This document shows, one piece after another, positions 1 to 8,012 of a DNA stretch of 64,000 bases. A model generated the notes under the pieces. The model ran no database searches and was not told the DNA's origin. It saw only the letters and a list, made by a program, of their open reading frames with translations. Numbering within the stretch: position 1 is the first letter of the stretch; the number at the start of each line of letters is the position of its first letter. A program made the position numbers and the translations under genes. The DNA is from Lacisediminimonas profundi. Its GTDB lineage: Bacteria; Pseudomonadota; Gammaproteobacteria; Burkholderiales; Burkholderiaceae_D. The DNA lies in the NCBI RefSeq assembly GCF_008831265.1, contig NZ_VTTH01000001.1:930001-994000 (forward strand), written 5' to 3'.

Positions 1-2
1 TC

Positions 3-293
3 TATCGCGAACCGGCGCCGGAACCAGCGCTGCTGTCACAGCATCTGACCGACGCCGTGAAGCCGGCCTTGCTGGCCTATGCAGCGCATTGCATGACGAT
101 TGATTGGAAGAAGGAAGCACTGGCCGCCATGCTCAAGGAAGTGCTGGCTGCGCATAAGCTGAAGATGCCGCAGCTTGCCATGCCATTGCGGCTGATGCTG
201 ACCGGCCAGTTGCAGACGCCATCGATCGATGCAGTCGTCGAACTGTTCGGCCGCGAGACGGTGTCGGCACGACTTGCTCGATTCCTTGGGTAA
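3..293 (+). CDS. gltX: Glutamyl-tRNA synthetase, C-terminal part
   Basis: This is the last 96 codons of a gene that begins before the window and ends at TAA 291-293. The protein charges tRNA-Glu with glutamate in the cytoplasm. The visible part is the helical anticodon-binding end of bacterial GltX: the stretch reading MPLRLMLTG, then QTPSID, then a GRE-x-x-SARL ending, is typical of class I glutamyl-tRNA synthetases. The catalytic HIGH and KMSKS motifs would lie upstream, outside the window. It is followed within 400 bp by two tRNA-Glu genes, its own substrate. Identification is from family resemblance of the C-terminus only. Confidence 0.9.
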   Translation, partial: YREPAPEPALLSQHLTDAVKPALLAYAAHCMTIDWKKEALAAMLKEVLAAHKLKMPQLAMPLRLMLTGQLQTPSIDAVVELFGRETVSARLARFLG

Positions 294-306
294 ATGCAAA
301 AACCGA

Positions 307-336
307 TTTACACAGGGGAAAAAGCACTGCTATAAT
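307..336 (+). promoter_or_regulatory. Sigma-70-type promoter for the tRNA genes
   Basis: A TTTACA hexamer at 307-312 is followed after 18 bases by a perfect TATAAT at 331-336. The tRNA-Ala gene starts 17 bases after the -10 box, the distance expected for a stable RNA promoter. It lies just after the gltX stop codon, so the tRNAs need not depend on gltX read-through. Confidence 0.65.
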
Positions 337-352
337 TTCGCTTCTGCGCAGG

Positions 353-428
<76 letters not shown>

Positions 429-488
429 ACAAACTGCAGCAGTGGCCACGGCTTCAAAGCATCGAAGCGGAAAGATCGGACAGAATAT

Positions 489-564
489 GTCCCCATCGTC
501 TAGAGGCCTAGGACATCACCCTTTCACGGTGAGTACAGGGGTTCGAATCCCCTTGGGGACGCCA
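489..564 (+). tRNA. tRNA-Glu (anticodon TTC), copy 1
   Basis: A 76-base tRNA with encoded CCA. The acceptor GTCCCC pairs with GGGGAC at 555-560. The anticodon TTC lies at 523-525 in loop CTTTCAC, and the T-loop is TTCGAATC. It is base-for-base identical to the second copy 179 bp downstream. A strong terminator follows within 10 bp. Confidence 0.97.
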
Positions 565-573
565 GTAGCAGGA

Positions 574-606
574 AAAGAGGGCGCGCAAGCGGCCCTCTTT
601 TTTTTC
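574..606 (+). terminator. Rho-independent terminator after tRNA-Glu copy 1
   Basis: The arms GAGGGC and GCCCTC, flanked by AAA and TTT, enclose a short loop and are followed by a run of eight or more T. This ends the tRNA-Ala/tRNA-Glu unit, so the second tRNA-Glu copy probably has its own promoter. Confidence 0.8.
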
Positions 607-638
607 AGTACAGAGTACAGAGTACAGTAGCAGTACAG
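607..638 (+). repeat. Short tandem heptamer repeat
   Basis: The heptamer AGTACAG occurs three times in tandem (607-627) and once more at 632-638, between the first terminator and the second tRNA-Glu. No function is apparent; it looks like replication slippage in spacer DNA. Confidence 0.7.
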
Positions 639-667
639 TCGTGAGGCTGCAGTAGCGGACAGATCAT

Positions 668-743
668 GTCCCCATCGTCTAGAGGCCTAGGACATCACCC
701 TTTCACGGTGAGTACAGGGGTTCGAATCCCCTTGGGGACGCCA
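668..743 (+). tRNA. tRNA-Glu (anticodon TTC), copy 2
   Basis: Identical in all 76 bases to the copy at 489-564, with the anticodon at 702-704. The bases just upstream (CGGACAG, then ATGT) also resemble those before copy 1, and a related terminator follows. The whole tRNA-plus-terminator unit therefore appears to have been duplicated. Confidence 0.97.
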
Positions 744-750
744 GCAGTGG

Positions 751-786
751 AAAAAGAGGAGCGCGCAAGCGTTCCTCTTTTTTTTT
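751..786 (+). terminator. Rho-independent terminator after tRNA-Glu copy 2
   Basis: The stem AAAAGAGGA / TCCTCTTTT around a GC-containing loop is followed by a T run. It resembles the terminator at 574-606 and, more closely, the one at 9157-9191. From here to the start at 1046 (about 260 bp) I see no gene; this stretch should hold the promoter of the downstream importer operon. Confidence 0.8.
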
Positions 787-1045
787 GGTTTCGTTGCCCG
801 ATGCCACCATCCTTGCCATCGCATTTCCGACTTCAGCAAACCTGAACCCCCCCTTCACCAAATGCGACTGGCTAGCCGCTGGCGGCGCGTCTATACTCCG
901 CCCCGCTACAGCCTGCTCAAAAAAAATAACAATCAACGGAGACAGTGGTTTGCGCGCAAGCGATTCGCCCCGGGGTGTTTTGTCTTGCTCGTGAATTCCT
1001 GGCATCCCTTCGTTGATTGCAATGATGACGAACCTAGGAGCTCAC

Positions 1046-2347
1046 ATGAAATTCAATAAATTATCCAGCATGCTTGTCGCCGCACTCGCGGCCACCAGCA
1101 TGACCGGCGCGCTGGCACAGACCGGCAAGCCTGCTGAACTGAAAATCGGCATCACCACCTTCCTGTCCGGTTCCGCATCGGTATTCGGCGTTCCCGCCAA
1201 GGCCGCTGCCGATCTCTACATCGAGCAAATCAATGCGGCCGGTGGCATCAACGGCGTGAAGATCGTGCCGACCTACATTGACGAAGGCGTTGGCGGCGAC
1301 AAGCTGCTGTCCGAGTACCGTCGCGTGGTGCAGGAACAGGGCGCCAAGGTCATGCTGGCCGCAATCTCCAGCGGCAACTGCAACTCGCTGGCACCGGTCG
1401 CCGAAGACCTGAAAGTGGTCAACGTGATGTGGGACTGCGGCACCGAGAAAGTGCTGGAAGACAAGCGTTATCGCTATGTCGTGCGTACCCAGGCCAACGC
1501 CACCACCGAGATGGTTGCAACCGTACTTTACCTGCTGCGCCAGAAGCCCAACTTCAAGACCATCGCCGTGGTGAACCAGGACTACGCCTATGGCCGTGAT
1601 TCGTGGGAACTGTTCCGCAATACGTTGATGGCACTGAAGCCCGATACCAAGATCGTGGCCGAGTTGTTCCCGAAATTCGGCGCAACCGATTTCTCGACCG
1701 AAATCACGCGCCTGCAGGCAATCAAGCCCGATGTCGTGCTGTCGACCTCGTGGGGCGGTGACCTGGATACCTTCGTTCGCCAGGCTGCACAGCGTGGACT
1801 GATGAAAAACTCGCTGTTCGTGCTGCCGCTGGCCGAGAGCTCGCTTGAGCGCCTGGGATCGGTGATGCCTGAAGGCGTGCTGGTTGGCGCCCGTGGCGAC
1901 CACTGGTTCCTGCATCCTGAATTCAAGGACGATCCGAAGCTGAAGAACTTCGTTGCCAAGTTCAAGGCCAAGACCGGCGCCTATCCGATCTATTCGGTTC
2001 ATCACATGGTCCAGGCGCTTGACGGCCTGGTCGCAGGTTATGACAAGGCGATCAAGGCCAACAAGGGCGCATGGCCGACCAACGAGCAACTGGCTGACGC
2101 CATGCACGGCATCGAATTCCGTGGCCTTACCCGCACGGTCAAGATGCGTGTCGACGGACAGGGCCTGGAAGACCAGCTGATGGGAACGACCAAGAAGGCC
2201 CCGGGCTACGCTTTCCCCATCCTCGACAAGATGGAGATCTATCCGGCTGACCTCGTCACGACTCCGGTAGGTTCGAAGTCGCCAGAGTGGGTCAAGACCC
2301 TGAAGCCCGAGCTGATCAAGAGCCCGCGCATCGTCGTATTCAAGTAA
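1046..2347 (+). CDS. Branched-chain-amino-acid-type ABC importer, substrate-binding protein
   Basis: A 433-aa periplasmic solute-binding protein of the LivJ/LivK superfamily (Peripla_BP_6). It should capture a ligand and deliver it to the permeases encoded directly downstream. Residues 1-24 form a Sec signal peptide (Lys-rich start, hydrophobic core, cleavage after ALA). The mature part opens with the KIGITT-type strand typical of the family. The ATG at 1046 is chosen over one 33 bases upstream because AGGAG precedes it at good distance and the signal peptide then starts cleanly. It is the first gene of an eight-gene + strand operon ending in oxidoreductases, so the ligand is more likely an aromatic or carboxylate carbon source than an amino acid (inference). 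Confidence 0.85.
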   Translation: MKFNKLSSMLVAALAATSMTGALAQTGKPAELKIGITTFLSGSASVFGVPAKAAADLYIEQINAAGGINGVKIVPTYIDEGVGGDKLLSEYRRVVQEQGAKVMLAAISSGNCNSLAPVAEDLKVVNVMWDCGTEKVLEDKRYRYVVRTQANATTEMVATVLYLLRQKPNFKTIAVVNQDYAYGRDSWELFRNTLMALKPDTKIVAELFPKFGATDFSTEITRLQAIKPDVVLSTSWGGDLDTFVRQAAQRGLMKNSLFVLPLAESSLERLGSVMPEGVLVGARGDHWFLHPEFKDDPKLKNFVAKFKAKTGAYPIYSVHHMVQALDGLVAGYDKAIKANKGAWPTNEQLADAMHGIEFRGLTRTVKMRVDGQGLEDQLMGTTKKAPGYAFPILDKMEIYPADLVTTPVGSKSPEWVKTLKPELIKSPRIVVFK

Positions 2348-2365
2348 AAAAAGCAAAGCAGAAAA

Positions 2366-3271
2366 ATGACACCGGATTTGATCCTGCTGGCCATCCTCGA
2401 TGGCCTCTCGTATGCAGGCCTGCTGTTCATGGTGGCGCTGGGCATGACGCTGGTTTTTGGCGTCATGGGCATCCTCAACATGGCGCATGGCAGTTTGTAT
2501 GCATTTGGTGGCTATGCCGCCGCTTCCACCGTGCTGCTGGCGGTGAAGTTCGGCTTGCCGCCCTTGGCGCAAGTAGCATTGCTGGTGCTGGCAGCCGTGG
2601 TAGTTGGCGTGCTGCTGGGCGCAATCATGGAAAGCGGGTTGTTGCGCCGCATCTATGACAAGCCGGCAATGCTGCAATTGCTCATCACGTTTGCGGCCTT
2701 CATGATCTTCGAAGACCTGCAGCGGATGATCTGGGGAACGCAGCCTTATTCGGTGTCAGATATCGTCGCCTACTTCGGCAACGTCGACGTAGTCGGCATT
2801 ACCTACACGCGTTATCAGTTGTTCGTATTGCCCGGCGTGGCGCTGCTGATTTTCGTCGCGCTGCGCTGGTTCCTGCGCAAGAGTTCCACCGGCCGCCAGA
2901 TCGTGGCCGTCGCCCACAACCGTGAGGTGTCGATGGCGCTTGGCATCAATGTCAAGCGCATCTGCCTGATGACCTTCGTGGTCGGTTCCGTGCTGGGTGC
3001 GCTGGGTGGCGCGCTCGCGCTGCCTACCACCGCGTGGGTCACCGGTATCGGCGCCGAGATGATCGTGCTGTCGTTTGCCGTTGTCGCCACCGCCGGCCTG
3101 GGCCAGGTGGAAGGCACGCTGGTTACCGCCATCATCATCGGCCTGGCGCGTTCCTTTGCGGTGTACCTGATGCCGGAGTTGGAGGTGCTGATGCCCTACC
3201 TGATCATGGTGCTGGTCCTGCTGTTCCGACCCCAGGGTCTGTTTTCCGTCGCACAGGCGAGGAGAGTCTGA
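2366..3271 (+). CDS. ABC importer permease, LivH type
   Basis: A 301-aa integral membrane protein of the LivH family, one of two different permeases forming the translocation channel. It is very hydrophobic, with about eight predicted membrane segments. The early region with ILNMAHGS and a glycine-rich helix is characteristic of LivH. It lies 18 bp after the binding-protein gene, and its TGA overlaps the ATG of the next permease (TGATG), indicating translational coupling. Substrate is unknown. Confidence 0.88.
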   Translation: MTPDLILLAILDGLSYAGLLFMVALGMTLVFGVMGILNMAHGSLYAFGGYAAASTVLLAVKFGLPPLAQVALLVLAAVVVGVLLGAIMESGLLRRIYDKPAMLQLLITFAAFMIFEDLQRMIWGTQPYSVSDIVAYFGNVDVVGITYTRYQLFVLPGVALLIFVALRWFLRKSSTGRQIVAVAHNREVSMALGINVKRICLMTFVVGSVLGALGGALALPTTAWVTGIGAEMIVLSFAVVATAGLGQVEGTLVTAIIIGLARSFAVYLMPELEVLMPYLIMVLVLLFRPQGLFSVAQARRV

Positions 3272-4212
3272 TGTCCAAGCCAAAAATCGCAGTCCTTGCA
3301 CTGCTGCTGTTATCGCTGGTCGCGCCCTTCGCCATGCCGTGGCTGAAGACCCCGATCATTATCGCCGCCTGTTTCGGCCTTGCCGCACTGGGCGTTTCGA
3401 TCCTGGTGCGCGCCGGCCTGCTGTCGTTCGGTCACGCCATGTTCGCTTGCCTGGCAGGGTATGTCGTGGCCTTTCTCGGAAAGAAATGGGCCGGCACCGA
3501 TACCGCCGTGCTGATCCTGCTCGGAACGGTGGTCGGCACGCTGTTCGGCGCCCTGGTCGGTTCGTTCGTGGTGCGTTACCGCGCAATCTTCTTCGGCATG
3601 CTCAACCTGGCGCTGTCGATGGTGCTGTTCTCCATCATCGGCAAGTTCACCAACGTCACCGGCGGCACGGATGGCATGCGGATCGAACGCTCCAGTTTCT
3701 TCGGCATGACCCTGGAACGCGACGGCTATGAAACCGTCCTGCTGTTGCTGGTGGTCGGCCTGGCGCTGGTGCTGGGCTTGCTGGTCCAGCGCTATCTGAA
3801 TTCCGTGGCCGGACAGGCGCTTTCCGCCATCAAGACCAACGAGACCCGCCTTGAATACATAGGCATGTCGACTTATCGCGTGCTGTGGATCGGCTACATC
3901 ATCTCGGCCGCGCTGTGCTCGCTGTCAGGCGCGATCTTCGCGGTCACGCAAGGCCTGGTGACTCCGGAAATGGGTTACTGGGTACGTTCGGGCGAGATCG
4001 TGTTCATCTCCATTCTCGGTGGCGTCGGCCATCCGGTTGGCGCCTTCCTCGGCGCCGGTGTGTTCGAGTTTCTCAAGCTGTTCGCCGCGGCTTACCTGAC
4101 CGGCGCGTGGCAGATGGTGGTTGGAATCGTGCTGATCCTGATGGTGTTCTTTGCCCCCAACGGCATCTCCGGATTGATGTCGCGCGTGCAAGCGCGCAGG
4201 AAGGAGGCGTGA
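3271..4212 (+). CDS. ABC importer permease, LivM type
   Basis: A 313-aa second permease of the LivM family, with many hydrophobic helices and the characteristic central region GGTDGM. The ATG at 3271 shares one base with the livH stop, and GGAGAG precedes it. An in-frame reading extends further upstream but would run through livH, so it is discarded. The end overlaps the next ATPase start (GTGATG), continuing the coupled operon. Confidence 0.88.
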   Translation: MSKPKIAVLALLLLSLVAPFAMPWLKTPIIIAACFGLAALGVSILVRAGLLSFGHAMFACLAGYVVAFLGKKWAGTDTAVLILLGTVVGTLFGALVGSFVVRYRAIFFGMLNLALSMVLFSIIGKFTNVTGGTDGMRIERSSFFGMTLERDGYETVLLLLVVGLALVLGLLVQRYLNSVAGQALSAIKTNETRLEYIGMSTYRVLWIGYIISAALCSLSGAIFAVTQGLVTPEMGYWVRSGEIVFISILGGVGHPVGAFLGAGVFEFLKLFAAAYLTGAWQMVVGIVLILMVFFAPNGISGLMSRVQARRKEA

Positions 4213-4955
4213 TGGGACAAGCATTGCTGCAAACGATAGACCTCAAGCTGTCCTTCGGGGCGGTGGTGGTGGCTGACAACATCAATTTCAGCCTTCAGCA
4301 GGGCGAGCGGCTGGCCGTGATCGGCCAGAACGGCGCCGGCAAGACCACATTCATCAACATCTGCACCGGCCTGATCAGGCCGCAAAGCGGCAAGGTGCTG
4401 TTCGACGGCAACGAGATCACGGGGCTGGCGCCGCGTGTCATCGTCAAGCGCGGCATGGCACGTTCCTTCCAGTTGCCCCAACTGTTCCTGGAGCACACGG
4501 TACGTGACTGCGTGCGGCTGGCGGCTGCCGGACGGATCGGCCGCCTTGGCCTGTGGAATTCGCTGGCGCAATCGGTATCCAATGCCGAGATCGACCATGT
4601 GCTGGAAATGGTCGGCCTGTCAGCCCGCGCCGACGAATTGTCGGAACTGCTGCCGGAAGGACACCGCAAGCTGCTCGACATCGCCATGGCGCTGGTACTG
4701 AAGCCAAAGCTGCTGGTTCTCGACGAGCCGACTTCCGGCGTGTCGACGGACGAAAAGCATGGTCTGATGGCGACTATCATGGCGGCACTGGACGAGCAAA
4801 AGATCACCGCAATTTTCGTTGAGCACGACGTCGATATCGTGACGCGCTACGCTACCCGCGTGGCGGCCTGGATTTCCGGCCGCGTGGCGGCCGACGGCAC
4901 GCCGACGGAAGTGCTGAACGATCCGGAAATACGCAAGAACGTGATTGGGGAATGA
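4212..4955 (+). CDS. ABC importer ATPase, LivG type
   Basis: A 247-aa cytoplasmic ATPase. Walker A is GQNGAGKT near residue 38 and Walker B is LLVLDEPT, followed by the H-loop region VEHDVD. The usual LSGGQ-type signature is replaced by LPEGHRK, a variant position worth noting, although LivG/UrtD proteins often deviate here. AAGGAGG sits directly before the ATG, which overlaps the livM stop. It should pair with the LivF-type ATPase that follows. Confidence 0.88.
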   Translation: MGQALLQTIDLKLSFGAVVVADNINFSLQQGERLAVIGQNGAGKTTFINICTGLIRPQSGKVLFDGNEITGLAPRVIVKRGMARSFQLPQLFLEHTVRDCVRLAAAGRIGRLGLWNSLAQSVSNAEIDHVLEMVGLSARADELSELLPEGHRKLLDIAMALVLKPKLLVLDEPTSGVSTDEKHGLMATIMAALDEQKITAIFVEHDVDIVTRYATRVAAWISGRVAADGTPTEVLNDPEIRKNVIGE

Positions 4956-4956
4956 G

Positions 4957-5634
4957 ATGCTGAAGATCAATCAGGTCAGCACCAGGATCGCCGGCATCAC
5001 CGTGCTGCGCAAGATCCAGACCGAATTCAAGGCAGGCAGCCTGCTGGCCGTAGTGGGCCGCAACGGCGCCGGCAAGACCACCTTGCTGCGGGTCGTGATG
5101 GGTTTGATCCCGTCCACCGAAGGCACGCTGGAGTTCGATGGCGACGACATCACCACGCAACCCGGCTACATGCGTTCCGGACTCGGCATCGGCTATGCTC
5201 CGGAAGACCGGGTCATGTTTCCCACCTTTACCGTGGAAGAGAACCTGCGCCTGCCATGCGATGTGCTCGGCTTGTCCAAGGCCGAGATCGACCATCGCCT
5301 GGAGAGAACCCTGGTGGTCGTGCCCCAGCTCAAGGAGATGCTGCCACGCTCGGGTTCGGCCCTGTCCGGCGGCCAGGGCAAGATGGCGGCGCTCGGTCGC
5401 GCACTGATGGCAGGCACCCGCCTGGTGCTGCTCGACGAGCCCTTCCAGGGACTTGCTCCTGTGCTGGCCAACCAGTATGCCGAGTCGCTGCGCCGCTTGC
5501 GCGACATGGCGCCCGAATTGTGTGTCGTCGTCACCGAGTCCAACCGCAGCCTGCTGCGGGACCTGCCTGACGACACCCTGACCCTGGAGCGCGGGGAATT
5601 GACCCACGCCTCCGATGCCGCTGGTGCGCACTGA
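4957..5634 (+). CDS. ABC importer ATPase, LivF type
   Basis: A 225-aa second ATPase. Walker A is GRNGAGKT and the signature is LSGGQ (LSGGQGKMAALGRAL), followed by the Walker B stretch LVLLDEP. The ATG at 4957 lies one base after the livG stop. An in-frame TTG 12 bases upstream is less likely. It is slightly shorter than the typical 233-237 aa LivF but complete. It completes a LivKHMGF importer and is followed after 38 bp by dehydrogenase genes on the same strand. Confidence 0.88.
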   Translation: MLKINQVSTRIAGITVLRKIQTEFKAGSLLAVVGRNGAGKTTLLRVVMGLIPSTEGTLEFDGDDITTQPGYMRSGLGIGYAPEDRVMFPTFTVEENLRLPCDVLGLSKAEIDHRLERTLVVVPQLKEMLPRSGSALSGGQGKMAALGRALMAGTRLVLLDEPFQGLAPVLANQYAESLRRLRDMAPELCVVVTESNRSLLRDLPDDTLTLERGELTHASDAAGAH

Positions 5635-5672
5635 AGCACGATAACAACCAAACATTAGACAGGAGAATTTGA

Positions 5673-7112
5673 ATGGGTATCCAGACATTGCTGATCAACG
5701 GCAAATGGGTTGCACCGGTAGCAGGCGAAGCGATCGACGTCATCAATCCTTGCAACGCCGAGGTTTACGACACGATCGGCCGTGGCCGCGCGGAAGATAT
5801 CGACCTGGCAGTCGCGGCAGCGCAGGGCGCCCTCGATGGCGCATGGGGCAAGCTGACCGCCGCTGAACGCGGCCGCATCATGCTGAAGTTCGGACAGAAG
5901 ATCCTCGACAATGCCGAGGAACTGGCCCAGATCGAAGCGCTCGACACCGGCAAGCCGATCACCGTGGCGCGCAACGACATCGTCGCAGTTGCCCGTTACT
6001 TCGAATACTACGGCGGCGCCGCCGACAAGGTGCACGGCCAGACGATTCCCTACATGAACGGCTACAACGTTTCCGTGGTGCGTGTGCCGCACGGCGTGAC
6101 AGCCCACATCATTCCCTGGAACTACCCGGCGCAAATGTTCGGCCGCACCATCGCCCCGGCAATCGCCATGGGCAATGCCTGCGTGCTCAAGCCTTCGGAA
6201 GATGCCTGCATGTCCGTGATCCGCCTGGTCCAGCTCGGCCAGGAAGCCGGCTTGCCGGCGGGTGCCCTGAACCTGGTGACCGGCTATGGTCACGAAGCTG
6301 GCGCCGCGCTGACCGCCCACACGGGTATCAACTTCGCGACCTTCACCGGCTCGCCTGAGGTGGGCGTGATGGTGCAGGAAGCCACTGCCCGCAACCATGT
6401 GCCGTGCGTGCTCGAACTGGGCGGCAAGTCGCCGCAGATCGTGTTCGACGACGTCGACATGGACAAGGCAGTGCCGGTGATCGTCAAGGCCATCACCCAG
6501 AATGCTGGCCAGACCTGCTCGGCAGGCAGCCGCTTGCTGGTGCAAGAGGGCATATACGAGGAGTTCGTCGGCCGGGTCGCTGCCGCCTTCGCGAAAGTGA
6601 AAGTTGGCACACCGGAGATGGATTTTGATTGCGGCCCGATCGTCAACCGCAAGCAGTTTGTACGCGTCAGCGGTTTCATCGCGGAAGCAGTAGCATCCGG
6701 CGTGCCGGTGCTGGCGCAAGGCCAGTTGGCGGAGGGCGTGTCGGCGGACGGTTATTTCGTGGCGCCGACCCTGTTCGGCGCGGTGCCGCGCGACCACAAG
6801 CTGGCTTGCAAGGAAGTATTCGGACCGGTGCTGTCGGCAATGAGCTTCACCGACGAGGAAGATGCGGTTCGGCTGGCCAATGCCACCGAATACGGCCTGG
6901 TGTCCGGCATCTGGACCGAGAACGGCAGCCGCCAGTCGCGCATGGCGCAGCGCATGATTTCGGGCCAGGTCTTCATCAACTGCTACGGCGCCGGCGGCGG
7001 CGTGGAACTGCCTTTCGGCGGCATGAAGAAGAGCGGCCACGGCCGCGAAAAGGGCTTCGTCGCGCTGGAAGAGATGAGCACCACCAAGACCGTCGTGCAG
7101 TACTTCGGCTGA
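5673..7112 (+). CDS. NAD(P)+-dependent aldehyde dehydrogenase
   Basis: A 479-aa class 1/2 aldehyde dehydrogenase that oxidises an aldehyde to its acid. The general base is E248 in ELGGKSP and the nucleophile is C282 in QTCSAGS. The PWNYP and KEVFGP motifs are also present. AGGAG lies 8 bases before the ATG. It sits in the same operon as a complete importer, an SDR and a zinc alcohol dehydrogenase. The set therefore suggests oxidation of an imported alcohol through its aldehyde to an acid. It resembles betaine/aromatic aldehyde dehydrogenases; the substrate cannot be fixed from sequence. Confidence 0.85.
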   Translation: MGIQTLLINGKWVAPVAGEAIDVINPCNAEVYDTIGRGRAEDIDLAVAAAQGALDGAWGKLTAAERGRIMLKFGQKILDNAEELAQIEALDTGKPITVARNDIVAVARYFEYYGGAADKVHGQTIPYMNGYNVSVVRVPHGVTAHIIPWNYPAQMFGRTIAPAIAMGNACVLKPSEDACMSVIRLVQLGQEAGLPAGALNLVTGYGHEAGAALTAHTGINFATFTGSPEVGVMVQEATARNHVPCVLELGGKSPQIVFDDVDMDKAVPVIVKAITQNAGQTCSAGSRLLVQEGIYEEFVGRVAAAFAKVKVGTPEMDFDCGPIVNRKQFVRVSGFIAEAVASGVPVLAQGQLAEGVSADGYFVAPTLFGAVPRDHKLACKEVFGPVLSAMSFTDEEDAVRLANATEYGLVSGIWTENGSRQSRMAQRMISGQVFINCYGAGGGVELPFGGMKKSGHGREKGFVALEEMSTTKTVVQYFG

Positions 7113-7165
7113 TCGTCGTCGCTCAGTCCACCCCAGGCACAAGGCTGTCATTCATCAATTTGCAT

Positions 7166-7187
7166 CCGGCAGGCGATCGCCTGCCGG
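7166..7187. other. Perfect 22-bp palindrome between two operon genes
   Basis: A perfect 22-bp inverted repeat centred on GCGATCGC lies in the 114-bp gap between the aldehyde dehydrogenase and the SDR. It would form a stable hairpin in mRNA and has no T run. It could act as an mRNA-processing or stability element, or as a protein-binding palindrome. Confidence 0.6.
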
Positions 7188-7226
7188 GCGGGATTCAGGT
7201 CCCGCACTTAATCAGGAGAAAGCAAC

Positions 7227-7982
7227 ATGGCTCAACTGTTGAATAAAGTCGCAATCATCACCGGCGCAGCAGGCGGTTTCGGCGCCGGCGTGGCGCGTTC
7301 CTACATCGCCGAAGGCGCGAAGATTGTCATCGCCGACCTCAACGTGGAGGGCGCCCGGGCGCTGGCCGCAGAATTGGGACCGAACGCAACGTCAATCGGC
7401 TGCGACGTCACCAGCCGTGCCGACATCGACGCTGCGGTCAAGCACTGCGTCGACACCTTCGGCATTCCCGACATCGTGATCAACAATGCCGGCACCACCC
7501 ACAAGAACCAGCCAATGCTGAACGTGGACGAAAAGACCTTCGACCGCATGTTTGCCGTCAACGTCAAGTCGATCTACCACATGACCCATGCCGTGGTGCC
7601 GCTGATGCGCCAGCGCGGCAAGGGCGGCGTGATCCTGAACGTCGGCTCGGTGGCGGGCATTCGTCCCCGTCCAGGCCTGACCTGGTACAACAGCTCCAAG
7701 GGTGCGGTCAACATGCTGTCGAAATCGATGGCGGTGGAACTGGCTCCGGACAATATCCGCGTCAACGCAATTTGCCCGGTGATGGGTGCGACCGGCTTGC
7801 TGGGCGATTTCATGGGTGTTCCAGATACCCCGGAAAACCGCGCGCGCTTCATCGCGACCGTGCCGCTCGGCCGCTTCTGCACCCCGGAAGACGTGGCTGC
7901 TGTCTCGGTCTTCCTCGGCACCGATGCCGCCGCCTTCCTCACCGGACTGGAAATGCCGGTCGATGGCGGCCGTACCATCTGA
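7227..7982 (+). CDS. Short-chain dehydrogenase/reductase (SDR)
   Basis: A 251-aa classical SDR. The cofactor-binding TGxxxGFG occupies residues 12-19, NNAG 86-89, and the catalytic Ser-Tyr-Lys are S141, Y154 and K158 (YNSSK). D37 at the end of the second strand favours NAD+ over NADP+ (inference). The C-terminus carries the usual GxxxPVDGG ending. AGGAG precedes the ATG. It lies between an aldehyde dehydrogenase and a zinc alcohol dehydrogenase and probably oxidises a hydroxyl group of the same substrate series. Confidence 0.85.
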   Translation: MAQLLNKVAIITGAAGGFGAGVARSYIAEGAKIVIADLNVEGARALAAELGPNATSIGCDVTSRADIDAAVKHCVDTFGIPDIVINNAGTTHKNQPMLNVDEKTFDRMFAVNVKSIYHMTHAVVPLMRQRGKGGVILNVGSVAGIRPRPGLTWYNSSKGAVNMLSKSMAVELAPDNIRVNAICPVMGATGLLGDFMGVPDTPENRARFIATVPLGRFCTPEDVAAVSVFLGTDAAAFLTGLEMPVDGGRTI

Positions 7983-8012
7983 CCTGAAACCCTGCTCCTG
8001 AGAGGACGTATC

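Noticed and set aside
1061-2677. Long open frame of over 500 codons on the minus strand opposite the first binding protein and permease
   Set aside because: It is the high-GC antisense shadow of well-identified genes, rich in His, Gln and Arg with no family resemblance. The same applies to long antisense frames opposite 5673-7112, 7392-8924, 9381-10757, 21849-23195 and 46943-48568.
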